Source of the DNA: an uncultured Candidatus Melainabacteria bacterium
GTDB lineage: Bacteria > Cyanobacteriota > Vampirovibrionia > Gastranaerophilales > Gastranaerophilaceae
Direction: 5' to 3'
Assembly (NCBI GenBank): GCA_934718135.1
Contig: CAKUZW010000005.1
Coordinates: 1-64,000, forward strand
DNA: 64,000 bases
In this document: positions 17,089-25,478 of the stretch, piece after piece
How the letters are laid out: each line of letters opens with the position of its first letter
How positions within the stretch are numbered: position 1 is the first letter of the stretch
The notes under the pieces: model-generated
Seen by the model: the letters and a program-made list of their open reading frames with translations, nothing else
Database searches by the model: none
Told to the model about the DNA's origin: nothing
Position numbers and translations under genes: made by a program

Positions 17089-17646
17089 ATGACAGTTACA
17101 AAAAACTTAAAAGCAAAATATGTTGAAGATGTAGTACCAGCTTTGAAAGAAAGGTTTGGCTACAAAAATGATCACCAAGTTCCAAAATTAGTAAAAATTG
17201 TTTTGAACATGGGTGTTGGTGAAGCTTCTCACAACTCAAAAATTGCAGAATCAATTGAAGCACAATTAACAAAAATTGCAGGACAACATGCAGTAGTTAC
17301 AAAAGCTAAAAAATCAATTGCTTCATACAAATTGAGAGAAGGAATGCCGGTTGGAGCAATGGCAACATTGCGTGGCGAAAGAATGTATGATTTCTTGCAA
17401 AAATTGATTTGCGTAGTTCTTCCAAGAATCAGAGACTTCCGTGGTATCAGTCCAAAGAGCTTTGATGGAAGAGGAAACTATACATTAGGCTTGAAAGAAC
17501 AAGCATTGTTCCCTGAAATCACTTATGAAGAAGTAGATTTAGTTAAGGGTATGAACGTTTCAGTTATCACAACTGCTGAAACAGATGAAGAGGCAAGAGA
17601 ATTGTTAAGACTTCTCGGAATGCCATTCAAAGGTAGTCACAAATAA
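17089..17646 (+). CDS. rplE: 50S ribosomal protein L5
   Basis: L5 binds 5S rRNA and contacts P-site tRNA. The 185 residues include KIVLNMGVGEASHNSK near 44-59, AKKSIASYKLREGMPVGAMATLRG, and the RIRDFRGISPKSFDGRGNYTLG segment. It is followed 23 bases later by rpsN. Confidence 0.97.
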   Translation: MTVTKNLKAKYVEDVVPALKERFGYKNDHQVPKLVKIVLNMGVGEASHNSKIAESIEAQLTKIAGQHAVVTKAKKSIASYKLREGMPVGAMATLRGERMYDFLQKLICVVLPRIRDFRGISPKSFDGRGNYTLGLKEQALFPEITYEEVDLVKGMNVSVITTAETDEEARELLRLLGMPFKGSHK

Positions 17647-17669
17647 TAAGTACAAGATAGGAGAAATTC

Positions 17670-17876
17670 ATGGCTAAGAAAGCGATGATTAACAAAGAAC
17701 TTAGACGCGAAAAACTTGCTGCTGCCGGAAAATACCCAACAGTAAGACTACACAACAGATGCAGTATCTGTGGCAGACCTCACGGTTTTCATAGAGATTT
17801 CGGTTTGTGCAGAATTTGTTTAAGAAAAATGGCTCACCAAGGGTTGTTACCTGGTGTTACAAAAGCAAGCTGGTAG
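17670..17876 (+). CDS. rpsN: 30S ribosomal protein S14, zinc-binding type
   Basis: S14 is a late-assembling 30S head protein. This is the short zinc form, with Cys31/Cys34 (CSIC) and Cys47/Cys50 (CRIC) and the usual ending LPGVTKASW. At 68 residues it is about seven longer than the common 61-residue form because of an N-terminal stretch ELRREKLAAAGKY. Photosynthetic cyanobacteria generally have a long zinc-free S14 outside this cluster, so this form and position set the organism apart. Confidence 0.95.
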   Translation: MAKKAMINKELRREKLAAAGKYPTVRLHNRCSICGRPHGFHRDFGLCRICLRKMAHQGLLPGVTKASW

Positions 17877-17904
17877 TTTGTTTTTGCCAAATTTGTTAAT
17901 AGAT

Positions 17905-17939
17905 TAAAAAGGAGCGGTTAATCCCGCTCTTTTTTCGTT
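17905..17939 (+). terminator. rpsN terminator, first copy of a 35-bp repeat
   Basis: GAGCGG and CCGCTC pair around ttaatc, followed by six T residues, which is a strong intrinsic terminator. The same 35 bases occur without change at 18895-18929. Confidence 0.85.
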
Positions 17940-18012
17940 TACATTACTTAATTAAGCCAGTCCTATTAGGCAATTTTGCTTTTAATAATTTCTTTATATA
18001 TACGGGGGATAT

Positions 18013-18879
18013 ATGACTGAGATTACTAATGGGGAATTTACAAATTATTCTGGCGGACAACGCCATCGTTCACAAGCTGTTTCGATTGGGGCGGGTGTTG
18101 GTTCTACGCTATTGTTAAATTCTATAATAAGAAGAAATGGATTTTCTTATTTTAAAAAGAAATTGGATTTACTGGATACTAGCGTAAATCCAGAGACTAT
18201 TCGTCCTGCAATTTATACTGCACTTGAAAAAACAGGAATGCGGGACAAGGGTGTAAAGATAATAGATTTTGCTAAATATGATTTAAATAAATCTGCTGAA
18301 GCCTCTTCTTGTGGAACTTTACCTGAGTTATTAAGAAGAATAAAAAAAGAAATAGTAAATAGTTTGAAAAAACAGCCAATTTATACTGCAAAACAGGGGG
18401 AAAATTCTTATTATTTTGGAGGGAAATATAATAAAATTCTTACGAATACAAATAAACAGTCTCTTGCTGTTTTTCATGAAATAGGACATTCTATAAATGA
18501 AAATTCGAGTAAATTTTGGAAAACAGTTGCAAAATGTCGGAATCTGTCTGTAATAGGTCCATTGCTCGTTGGTGCAATTGCTCTTGCTACACCTGAAAAG
18601 AAAGACGGTGAGAAAACCGGTGGAGTGATAGATTCTACTACGTCATTTATCAAAAAAAATGCGGGAGCATTAACACTTGCATCTTTTGTTCCTATGATTG
18701 CCGAAGAGCTAAAAGCTAGTCAACGAGGTAACAAAATGGCAAAAGAACTTTTATCACCGGAATTAGCGAAAAAAGTTATGAAACATAATAAATATGGAGC
18801 TGCGACTTATATCATGTCTGCATTAGCTACAACGGCGGCAGTAACTGTTGGTTCCAAGGTTCGGGATTGGATATCTTAG
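18013..18879 (+). CDS. Membrane-associated HEXXH zinc metallopeptidase-like protein
   Basis: This is a 288-residue putative zincin. The metal motif HEIGH appears in SLAVFHEIGHSINE near 152-165. A possible third ligand lies in IAEELKASQRG near 235-245, a layout like the YugP-type neutral zinc peptidases (PF04298), where a downstream Glu completes the site. One hydrophobic segment follows the motif (SVIGPLLVGAIALAT) and another lies near 218-232, with a further C-terminal one (YIMSALATTAAVTVGS). A GGGGG ribosome-binding site precedes the ATG. It is the first gene of the insertion inside the spc operon and is bracketed by the two copies of the 35-bp terminator repeat. Its substrate is unknown. 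Confidence 0.65.
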   Translation: MTEITNGEFTNYSGGQRHRSQAVSIGAGVGSTLLLNSIIRRNGFSYFKKKLDLLDTSVNPETIRPAIYTALEKTGMRDKGVKIIDFAKYDLNKSAEASSCGTLPELLRRIKKEIVNSLKKQPIYTAKQGENSYYFGGKYNKILTNTNKQSLAVFHEIGHSINENSSKFWKTVAKCRNLSVIGPLLVGAIALATPEKKDGEKTGGVIDSTTSFIKKNAGALTLASFVPMIAEELKASQRGNKMAKELLSPELAKKVMKHNKYGAATYIMSALATTAAVTVGSKVRDWIS

Positions 18880-18894
18880 TTTAAATAAAGTATC

Positions 18895-18929
18895 TAAAAA
18901 GGAGCGGTTAATCCCGCTCTTTTTTCGTT
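18895..18929 (+). terminator. Second, identical copy of the 35-bp terminator
   Basis: This is an exact copy of 17905-17939, placed 990 bases downstream and 16 bases after the metallopeptidase stop codon. It acts as that gene's terminator and marks the segment as a duplicated or inserted unit. Confidence 0.85.
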
Positions 18930-18995
18930 AGTGTTGTGTTTTTTCTAAAAAAATGCTATATTTAAAACGGTAAAATTGTATAGGAGACTTAGATT

Positions 18996-19901
18996 ATGTA
19001 TTATGGCGAAGAAGAGCAAAAAGTTGGAACAGATTCTTTGACAGATATTAATGCAGAATTAGAACATTTCAACTGGGGTGCTTTCTTTTTAGGTTGGATT
19101 TGGGCCATTTTTAACGGAGCTTGGGGAGATATTTGGGTAATATTTATTCTTCAAGTTTTATTTTCTATTTTGGCTAATTTCTTGGGGCCTATTTTTTTGT
19201 TGTTGTTTTTGGCTCTAGAAATATATATTGGTATCAAAGGTAATGAGTGGGCATATTACGGTACTAAGAAATGGAAAAACTTAGAACATTTCAGAAAAAC
19301 ACAAAGAAATTGGGTTGGAATTTCGATTGTTGCAAGTATTATTTTGAATTTTGGTTTGTATATTGTTCTTGCGGCTGTTGGTATTTCAACAATTTTGAAA
19401 CCTGAAAACAGACAAAAACTTGAACAAATTGCTCAAGAAAGAAAATCTCAAAGCCAATCTCAAAATTCAACATCATCTTCTGAATATCCTGAACTTTACG
19501 GCTTAAAAGGGATGAATTATTCTTTTAGTACATTGAAACCAGAAACATTAGAGTACTTAAAAACTAATAGTGAATACAAAGATTATTTTGATGGGAAAAA
19601 GCTAGTAATTTATTTCACTGGTGCAAATTGTCCTTATGCACAAGTATTTGAAACTGCTTTATCACGTGTAAAAAACGATTCTACATATAGTTCAGAATAT
19701 AATTTCTATGCTCAGAATGCTTCAGGGATGAAAACATTCTCATCTCAAGCTGATGCTCAAGCAGATATTGATTTTAACAATTCATGTCATGAATTTTGTA
19801 TTGTAAACACTAAAAATGGTCAAATGTTTGCAATTGATGGGGTTGGAGAAGAAGAAGCTGCACAGGTTGGTTTTGTTATTATTCAATTAAAAGATTGGTA
19901 G
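18996..19901 (+). CDS. Membrane-anchored protein with thioredoxin-fold-like C-terminal domain
   Basis: This is a 301-residue protein. The N-terminal half begins FNWGAFFLGWIWAIFNGAW near 28-46, the style of DUF2628-like membrane domains, and has about three helices to residue 135. A Ser/Gln-rich linker follows near 148-165. The C-terminal half (about 170-301) looks like a thioredoxin-fold domain, with strand LVIYFTGANCPYAQVFETAL, later AIDGVGEEE, and VGFVIIQL. The CXXC position reads CPYA, so only one cysteine remains; two others occur in CHEFC. The function is unknown. The second part should face the cytoplasm or outside depending on topology. It has its own terminator. Confidence 0.6.
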   Translation: MYYGEEEQKVGTDSLTDINAELEHFNWGAFFLGWIWAIFNGAWGDIWVIFILQVLFSILANFLGPIFLLLFLALEIYIGIKGNEWAYYGTKKWKNLEHFRKTQRNWVGISIVASIILNFGLYIVLAAVGISTILKPENRQKLEQIAQERKSQSQSQNSTSSSEYPELYGLKGMNYSFSTLKPETLEYLKTNSEYKDYFDGKKLVIYFTGANCPYAQVFETALSRVKNDSTYSSEYNFYAQNASGMKTFSSQADAQADIDFNNSCHEFCIVNTKNGQMFAIDGVGEEEAAQVGFVIIQLKDW

Positions 19902-19925
19902 AATTCAAAATATTTTCCGAAAAGA

Positions 19926-19964
19926 ATAAGAGCTTTACGTATTTGTATGGCTCTTATTTTTTTT
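19926..19964 (+). terminator. Terminator after the thioredoxin-fold-like gene
   Basis: AATAAGAGC and GCTCTTATT form a 9-bp stem followed by eight T residues. The convergent metallopeptidase gene ends 2 bases later, so the hairpin may serve both strands. Confidence 0.75.
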
Positions 19965-19965
19965 A

Positions 19966-20712
19966 CTAGAATGTGTTGTATTTTTTAATTTGTTCATTTT
20001 TCATTAGTTCTTTGTATTTATTTGGAACCTGAATATTATTTTGTAGTGTCATTTTGTACAAATTTAAATTTCCAATTTCACAGAGTGATTCTTGAATATT
20101 TTTTCTTTCTATGTTTTGGGTTTTAAGGTTCTCTTTTTGTATTGGTTGATATTTCTCTTCAAGTTTTCTAATTTCTTTTTCAATATCGTTGTAATAACTT
20201 CCGGTTGGTAAATCATAAATAATGTTCACTGTGATAAAATCTAGTAAAAAGATATGATGAGATGTTGGGTAATATCCTGCGTGCATAATACTTTCTTTTT
20301 TGTTATGGCCTAATCCAAGTGCGTGCCCAAATTCATGAAGAATTACTACAAATTTGTCGTTTTTTGTTGGTTTGGCTCCACTGTATTGGTTTGGTAAACC
20401 GAGTGAAATTGTTAGGTTTTTGAATTCAGAGTTTACGATATTGTCATACCAACACATCCCCCAAGCTTGTTGAGTTACTCTTGTGAATTTTACTATAATA
20501 TCTGCTCCAAATTGTTCTTGGGTTAGGATGAATTTTACTTTGCTTTGCGTAACTTTGTTCCACGTTGTTAACGCTTCTTTGATTAAGTTATTGTATTCTT
20601 TTTGGAGAGATTTATATTCAGGGTAAGTTATTTCTGAAACATAAACTAAAACTTGTTTTTTATTCCAACGCACAATTCGATTATTTTGTAGTGATTCTTT
20701 CACATAATTCAT
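19966..20712 (-). CDS. Matrixin-like zinc metallopeptidase
   Basis: This is a 248-residue metzincin-like protein. The extended zinc site HEFGHALGLGH lies near 124-134 with the Met-turn SIMHAGYYP eleven residues later. The upstream part has the matrixin style RWNKKQVLVYVSEITYPEY with LTTWNKV. There is no recognisable signal peptide, which is odd for a family that is normally secreted. The C-terminal third is charged, helical and lysine-rich with no known domain. It is the only minus-strand gene inside the ribosomal cluster, lying between the thioredoxin-like gene and rpsH. Confidence 0.75.
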   Translation of the reverse strand: MNYVKESLQNNRIVRWNKKQVLVYVSEITYPEYKSLQKEYNNLIKEALTTWNKVTQSKVKFILTQEQFGADIIVKFTRVTQQAWGMCWYDNIVNSEFKNLTISLGLPNQYSGAKPTKNDKFVVILHEFGHALGLGHNKKESIMHAGYYPTSHHIFLLDFITVNIIYDLPTGSYYNDIEKEIRKLEEKYQPIQKENLKTQNIERKNIQESLCEIGNLNLYKMTLQNNIQVPNKYKELMKNEQIKKYNTF

Positions 20713-21154
20713 ATATTAATTATAACGATTTTTTCCCTTAAAATCATAAAAATGAGACTTTTGTAATGAAGTGTAAAGTTGAATCTAAAACCGCTGAAAC
20801 CCTGTTATAATGCCCGATATGATATGAGGGTGTGTCTAAAGTTTTGATTTTGAGTGTCCGAATAATTTCATATACTTATTAGTAGATGAAAGAAAGGACT
20901 TTTATTTTTACTTCCGGCTTTTGATTATGGTATTTAGCATTTTGTAACAATATACTTGTATTTTGGATTTATCCATGATAAATTATTTATGTCAGACTGT
21001 CGAAGTAAGTCCGCGTTTTGTCGGGCAACATTAATTCGATAAGTGATGAGTAGATGGAAACTCCGAGAGTATTCGGGATTATAAAATGAATTTATTCGTT
21101 TTGTATTTCAAAAAATTTTCGGAAGTCCGCAATCAGTAAAGGAAAAGAAAAATT
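20713..21154 (+). promoter_or_regulatory. Promoter and leader region of rpsH-rplF-rplR
   Basis: This is a 442-base gene-free region. An extended -10 box TGTTATAAT lies at 20803-20811, so a transcript would start near 20818 with a leader of more than 300 bases. A second weak promoter may lie near 20956-20985. The last 160 bases contain gtccgcg, gtcgggc, aactccgagag and tcgggatt, which can pair with one another. The split-off half operon therefore has its own promoter and probably a structured leader. Confidence 0.55.
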
Positions 21155-21553
21155 ATGGCAATGACAGATCCGATAGCAGATATGCTAACAAGAATCAGAA
21201 ATGCAAGTACAGTAGCTCATGAAACAGTTGATATTCCTGCTTCAAAATTGAAAGTTGAATTGGCTAGAGTTTTGAAAGAAGAAGGTTTCATCGCTGATTA
21301 TGCTGTAAAAGAAGAAGGTAAATTCAAAGTTATCACTATTACTCTGAAATACGATATGAATCGTAAACCTGTTATCACAAAATTAGAAAGAATTTCTAAA
21401 CCTGGTTTAAGACACTATTCTAAAGCTAAAAAGTTACAAAAAGTTTTAGGTGGTTTAGGTATTGCTATCATCTCAACTCCAAAAGGTTTGTTGACTGATA
21501 GAAAAGCTAGAAAAGAAAACGTTGGTGGCGAAGTTCTTTGCTACGTATACTAA
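21155..21553 (+). CDS. rpsH: 30S ribosomal protein S8
   Basis: S8 is a central 16S rRNA binder and in many bacteria the spc operon repressor. The 132 residues start MAMTDPIADMLTRIRNAS and end with the family's GLLTDRKARKENVGGEVLCYVY. AAAGGAAAAG precedes the start. It is separated from rpsN by 3.2 kb of unrelated genes. Confidence 0.96.
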   Translation: MAMTDPIADMLTRIRNASTVAHETVDIPASKLKVELARVLKEEGFIADYAVKEEGKFKVITITLKYDMNRKPVITKLERISKPGLRHYSKAKKLQKVLGGLGIAIISTPKGLLTDRKARKENVGGEVLCYVY

Positions 21554-21645
21554 TACGTTAGTTGGCGAGAAATGCCAAAAGTTGTTCGGGTTCAATTGGT
21601 AGAAAAGCCCGAAGTTCAGTAGATATACCACAAGGAGAAATTAAA

Positions 21646-22185
21646 ATGTCAAGAATCGGTAAAAAACCAGTTGAAATTCTTCAAGGTGTAGAAGTAAAAA
21701 TCGACGGTCAAACTGTTACTGCAAAAGGACCTTTGGGAACAGAAGTTGTTAACGTTCGTCCTGAAATCGCAGTTAAAATCGAAGATAATCATGTTGTATT
21801 ATCAAAAGTTGGTACATCTCGTGAAACAGATGCATTATATGGTTTGTCAAGAACTTTGATTGCTAATGCTATTCACGGTGTAAAAGAAGGCTTTGTTAAA
21901 AAGCTTGAAATCAATGGTGTAGGTTACAGAGCACAAATGCAAGGTTCTACTTTGAATATGGCTTTGGGTTACTCTCACCCTGTTGATATCGTTCCACCGG
22001 AAGGTATCACAATTACTGTTGAAGCTAACACAAAAATCACTGTTAAAGGTTCTAACAAACAAACAGTTGGTGATGTTGCAGCTTTAATCAGATCTAAACG
22101 TCCACCTGAAGTTTACAAAGGTAAAGGTGTTAAATACGAAGGTGAATACATCAGACGTAAAGCTGGTAAAGCAGGTAAAAAATAA
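21646..22185 (+). CDS. rplF: 50S ribosomal protein L6
   Basis: L6 lies near the factor-binding site. The start at 21646 (MSRIGKKPVEILQGVEVKI) is preferred because AAGGAG lies 8 bases before it; an upstream in-frame ATG would add 28 unrelated residues. The 179-residue product has both L6 repeats, with the signature RRPPEVYKGKGVKY-like RPPEVYKGKGVKYEGEY near the end. Confidence 0.95.
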   Translation: MSRIGKKPVEILQGVEVKIDGQTVTAKGPLGTEVVNVRPEIAVKIEDNHVVLSKVGTSRETDALYGLSRTLIANAIHGVKEGFVKKLEINGVGYRAQMQGSTLNMALGYSHPVDIVPPEGITITVEANTKITVKGSNKQTVGDVAALIRSKRPPEVYKGKGVKYEGEYIRRKAGKAGKK

Positions 22186-22326
22186 GGTTAAAAACCTTGT
22201 GCTGAATTTGTTTCAGTATTTAGCTTACATATTTCAAAATTATGTGGGCAATAATAAAATAGTAAAGCCCGTATAAACCCTTGAAAGTGGTTATTCAAGA
22301 AGGTTTGGGTATGAAAGGAAAATAAA

Positions 22327-22695
22327 ATGATTAAACAACAAACAAGAAAACCATTAGTTCAAAAAAGACACAGATCAATAAGAGTTAAATTGTCAGGAAC
22401 ATCTGAATTCCCAAGATTAGCTGTTTATAGAAGTACAAAACACATCTATGCTCAGTTGATTGATGATGTTAATCATGTAACTTTGGCTTCTGCTTCTTCA
22501 AATGATAAAGATTTGAAAGAAAAATTAGCTCACGGTGGTAACATCGAAGCTGCTAAAGTTGTTGGTGAAGCAATTGCTCAAAAAGCTAAAAAAGCTGGTA
22601 TCGAATGTGTTGTATTCGACCGTGGAGGTTTCTTATACCATGGTAGAGTTGCAGCATTGGCAGATGCAGCTAGAGAAGCTGGTTTGATGTTCTAA
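22327..22695 (+). CDS. rplR: 50S ribosomal protein L18
   Basis: L18 carries 5S rRNA into the 50S subunit. The 122 residues include RVKLSGTSEFPRLAVYRSTKHIYAQLID and the ending FDRGGFLYHGRVAALADAAREAGL. A 141-base spacer separates it from rplF. The usual next genes (rpsE, rpmD, rplO, secY) are absent, because a terminator and priA on the other strand follow. Confidence 0.96.
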   Translation: MIKQQTRKPLVQKRHRSIRVKLSGTSEFPRLAVYRSTKHIYAQLIDDVNHVTLASASSNDKDLKEKLAHGGNIEAAKVVGEAIAQKAKKAGIECVVFDRGGFLYHGRVAALADAAREAGLMF

Positions 22696-22731
22696 TTTTG
22701 ACTTATTGGTCAAAGATAGATTAAAAAATGG

Positions 22732-22760
22732 AGTCGGTATTTTATCGGCTCTATTTTTTT
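22732..22760 (+). terminator. Terminator after rplR
   Basis: GAGTCG and CGGCTC pair around gtattttat, followed by a run of seven T residues. It ends the truncated spc operon, and the T-run lies at the end of priA. Confidence 0.75.
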
Positions 22761-25068
22761 ATAAAATATCTAACGGGTCTACATCAACTGTCATACGGAT
22801 ATCTTTTGGAGCAGTAATTTTATTCAAAAAGCTCGAAATAAATTGATGTCCTTTTTGATCTAATTTATTTTTTATAATAATTTGAAATCTATAGTAGCTG
22901 TTTATGCGTTCTATTACACAAGGCGTAGGCCCAAGCACTTCCAGTCTTTCGCCAAATCCGAATTTTTCAATCATTGTGCAGAGTCGCAGTGCAATTTCTT
23001 GGGCAGCTTTTTCTGCTCGAAAGTTATTTGTGGAACTCAAAATTAGTCTGATAATTTGGCTAAATGGTGGATAATCAAAATCTTCTCTAGATTGAATTTC
23101 TTTTTCATAGAATTCTGCGTAATTTTGAGATTTTGCACTTTCAAGAGCATAATATTCGGGGTTATATGTTTGGAAGAATACCCGACCTTTGAATTCTCCT
23201 CTTCCGGCTCGTCCCGCAACCTGTGTAAGTAGTTGAAAACCGCGTTCAGATGCTCTAAAATCAGGCAAATTGAAACTTGCATCGGCTGAAATTACACCAA
23301 CTAATGTAACATTTGGGTTATCTAAACCTTTGGCAATCATTTGTGTTCCAACCAAAATATCTATGTCGCCACGTTGAAATTTTTCTAAAAGTCTTATGTG
23401 CTCACCCTTACGAACTAAAACGTCACTATCAATTCTTTCAACATTGTAGCTTGGGTAGAGTTCTTTTATTAATTGTTCAATTTTTTGGGTACCTGTACCT
23501 GAATTTTTCAGTCCTTCAAATCCGCAGTTTGGGCAAACATCCGGAAAATATTCAACATGGTTGCAGTAGTGGCATTTTAACATTTTATCTTTTGCGTGCC
23601 AAATCATTGGGATTGCACAATTAGGGCATTCAATTACGTGTCCGCAACCTTGGCATTGAGTGTATGTTGAATAACCTCTTCGATTTATTAGTAAAATTAC
23701 CTGTTGATTGTTATCAAGTGTTTCTTGAATTGCAGTTTGTAGAGGTTTAGAAATCTGACTTTTGTAGGCTGCTCGGCCATATTCTTGCATATTGATTACT
23801 GTTACCGGTGCAACTTTAGCGTTGTTGTAGCGTTTTAACATTTCAAACAAGTGGTTTGAATTTACCGCTCTATAGTAGCTTGAAATATCCGGGGTTGCGG
23901 AACCTAAAATTAGTGGACAGTTATTAAATTCTGCCAATTTTCTTGCAACAAGTCTTGCATCATATCTTGGTGCAGGGGAAGTCTGTTTGTAGGCACTTTC
24001 GTGTTCTTCATCAATAATTATCAGTCCGATATTTTTTAATGGTGCAAAAACAGCAGATCTTGCTCCCGCAAGGATTTTGATTTCGTTTTTGTAAAGCTTT
24101 TGCCAAACATCATATCTCTCGCCCTCAGAAATGCTACTGTGCCAAATTGCAACGTCTTGGGTTCCGAATTTTTTTGCAAGTCTTTTGGTTAATTGTGAAG
24201 CTAAAGCTATTTCTGGGGCTAAAAATAGAACATTTTTCCCTGCTTTAATTGTGTCGTCAATGAGTTTGAAATAGACTTCTGTTTTCCCGCTTGCGGTAAC
24301 TCCATGGAGTAAAATTTGCGGTGATTTTTGAACTTTAATTTGTTCTGAAATCCCTTCGTAAACCTTTTGTTGAGTGTCAGAAAGGGTAAATAAATCTTCT
24401 TTTTTATCAATGTGCAAAATGTCTAGCGGATTTCTATAAATTTGTTCTTCGGTTAATTTTACACATCCTAAAGTTTCTAATTTTTTAATTGTTGCACGGG
24501 TCGTTTTTGCTTTTTTCTCAAAATCAATTAGTGAAATTTTTCCTAATGTTTTAAGTTGTTCTAAAATTTCTAATTGTCTTTTTGTGGCACCATCAGTTTT
24601 GATAAATTCTATTATTTGTTCTGTTTTTAGGGATTTTTCAATGAGTTTTAGTGGGATTGCGGTATTTAAAACGGTTATCAAATCTGAACAATAATAATTT
24701 GCAACCCATTCTAAAAGTTTTAGGTATTCAACAGAAAAAAGAGGGGTTTCGTCTAGGATTTTGCTAACTCTTTTAGCTCTGATTTCCGGTGGTAAATAAT
24801 CTGAAAATCCTACACAAAATGCGTTGATAAGCCCTTGTCTGCCAAATGGAACAAGAAGTGCTTGCCCAATTTTGATTTTAGATTGCATTTCAGGTGGAAT
24901 TATGTAGCTGAATGTTTTTACTCCCAATGCTTTCAAATTCACAAGACAAACTGCGTATTTGTGAGAAATAAAAGAAGGATTATCAGCCACTTCAGAAGGT
25001 TCACGTTTTTTTAGTGTTAATTTACGTGTCGGAACTTCAAATAATTTGTTCTGAATACCCTCTTCCAT
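22759..25068 (-). CDS. priA: Primosomal replication restart helicase PriA
   Basis: PriA rebuilds replisomes at stalled forks by loading the helicase. The 769 residues show an N-terminal DNA-binding domain, Walker A HGVTASGKTEVYF near 253-265, the DEEH box IIIDEEHESAYKQ near 354-366, and the paired zinc sites beginning CQGCGHVIECPNC. Further cysteines (CHYC, CPNC) and the helicase C motif GTQMIAKGLD follow. It is on the minus strand, downstream of a small PC4-like gene. Confidence 0.96.
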   Translation of the reverse strand: MEEGIQNKLFEVPTRKLTLKKREPSEVADNPSFISHKYAVCLVNLKALGVKTFSYIIPPEMQSKIKIGQALLVPFGRQGLINAFCVGFSDYLPPEIRAKRVSKILDETPLFSVEYLKLLEWVANYYCSDLITVLNTAIPLKLIEKSLKTEQIIEFIKTDGATKRQLEILEQLKTLGKISLIDFEKKAKTTRATIKKLETLGCVKLTEEQIYRNPLDILHIDKKEDLFTLSDTQQKVYEGISEQIKVQKSPQILLHGVTASGKTEVYFKLIDDTIKAGKNVLFLAPEIALASQLTKRLAKKFGTQDVAIWHSSISEGERYDVWQKLYKNEIKILAGARSAVFAPLKNIGLIIIDEEHESAYKQTSPAPRYDARLVARKLAEFNNCPLILGSATPDISSYYRAVNSNHLFEMLKRYNNAKVAPVTVINMQEYGRAAYKSQISKPLQTAIQETLDNNQQVILLINRRGYSTYTQCQGCGHVIECPNCAIPMIWHAKDKMLKCHYCNHVEYFPDVCPNCGFEGLKNSGTGTQKIEQLIKELYPSYNVERIDSDVLVRKGEHIRLLEKFQRGDIDILVGTQMIAKGLDNPNVTLVGVISADASFNLPDFRASERGFQLLTQVAGRAGRGEFKGRVFFQTYNPEYYALESAKSQNYAEFYEKEIQSREDFDYPPFSQIIRLILSSTNNFRAEKAAQEIALRLCTMIEKFGFGERLEVLGPTPCVIERINSYYRFQIIIKNKLDQKGHQFISSFLNKITAPKDIRMTVDVDPLDIL

Positions 25069-25109
25069 TTTTGATAATCCTTTTTTATTATAATTTTTAA
25101 ATTTTATTA

Positions 25110-25349
25110 TTATTCAGCTTCTGCTGACATGAATTCTTGTTTAGCTTCTTCAATAGCTTCTGTTAAGATGTCCAATTGATCAGGTGTGAAAGTTACGCCT
25201 TTTTTTGTTGGCAACCAAGTAGCACCGTCATCAGTTGTGTAGAATATTCTCATATTTAAATAACTTCTGCCTTTGTATTCGCTAACAGAAATTTGTAATT
25301 GTTCAGTATCAGTTCTATCAATTGTTGCTAAAATTTTTGCGTTTGCCAT
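25110..25349 (-). CDS. PC4/p15-like single-stranded DNA-binding protein
   Basis: This is a 79-residue protein matching the transcriptional coactivator PC4/YdbC fold: LQISVSEYKGRSYLNMRIFY followed by WLPTKKGVTFTPDQLDILTEA. Bacterial members bind single-stranded nucleic acid and may assist replication or transcription. It has a strong aaggagag ribosome-binding site and lies 41 bases before priA on the same strand, suggesting a shared transcript and a role near replication. Confidence 0.8.
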   Translation of the reverse strand: MANAKILATIDRTDTEQLQISVSEYKGRSYLNMRIFYTTDDGATWLPTKKGVTFTPDQLDILTEAIEEAKQEFMSAEAE

Positions 25350-25430
25350 ATTTCTCTCCTTTTTTAAACTATGCTAGATGATTTTAGCACAAAGAGTTTT
25401 TGTCGTAAATGTCGAATTGTAAAAATTAAA

Positions 25431-25456
25431 AAAGAGCCTATTATTTTAGGCTCTTT
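25431..25456 (-). terminator. Terminator after gyrA
   Basis: AAAGAGCCTA and TAGGCTCTTT form a 10-bp stem flanked by A and T runs, so it can act on both strands. It lies 23 bases after the gyrA stop. Confidence 0.75.
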
Positions 25457-25478
25457 TTGTTATTGAAATTTATTAAAT

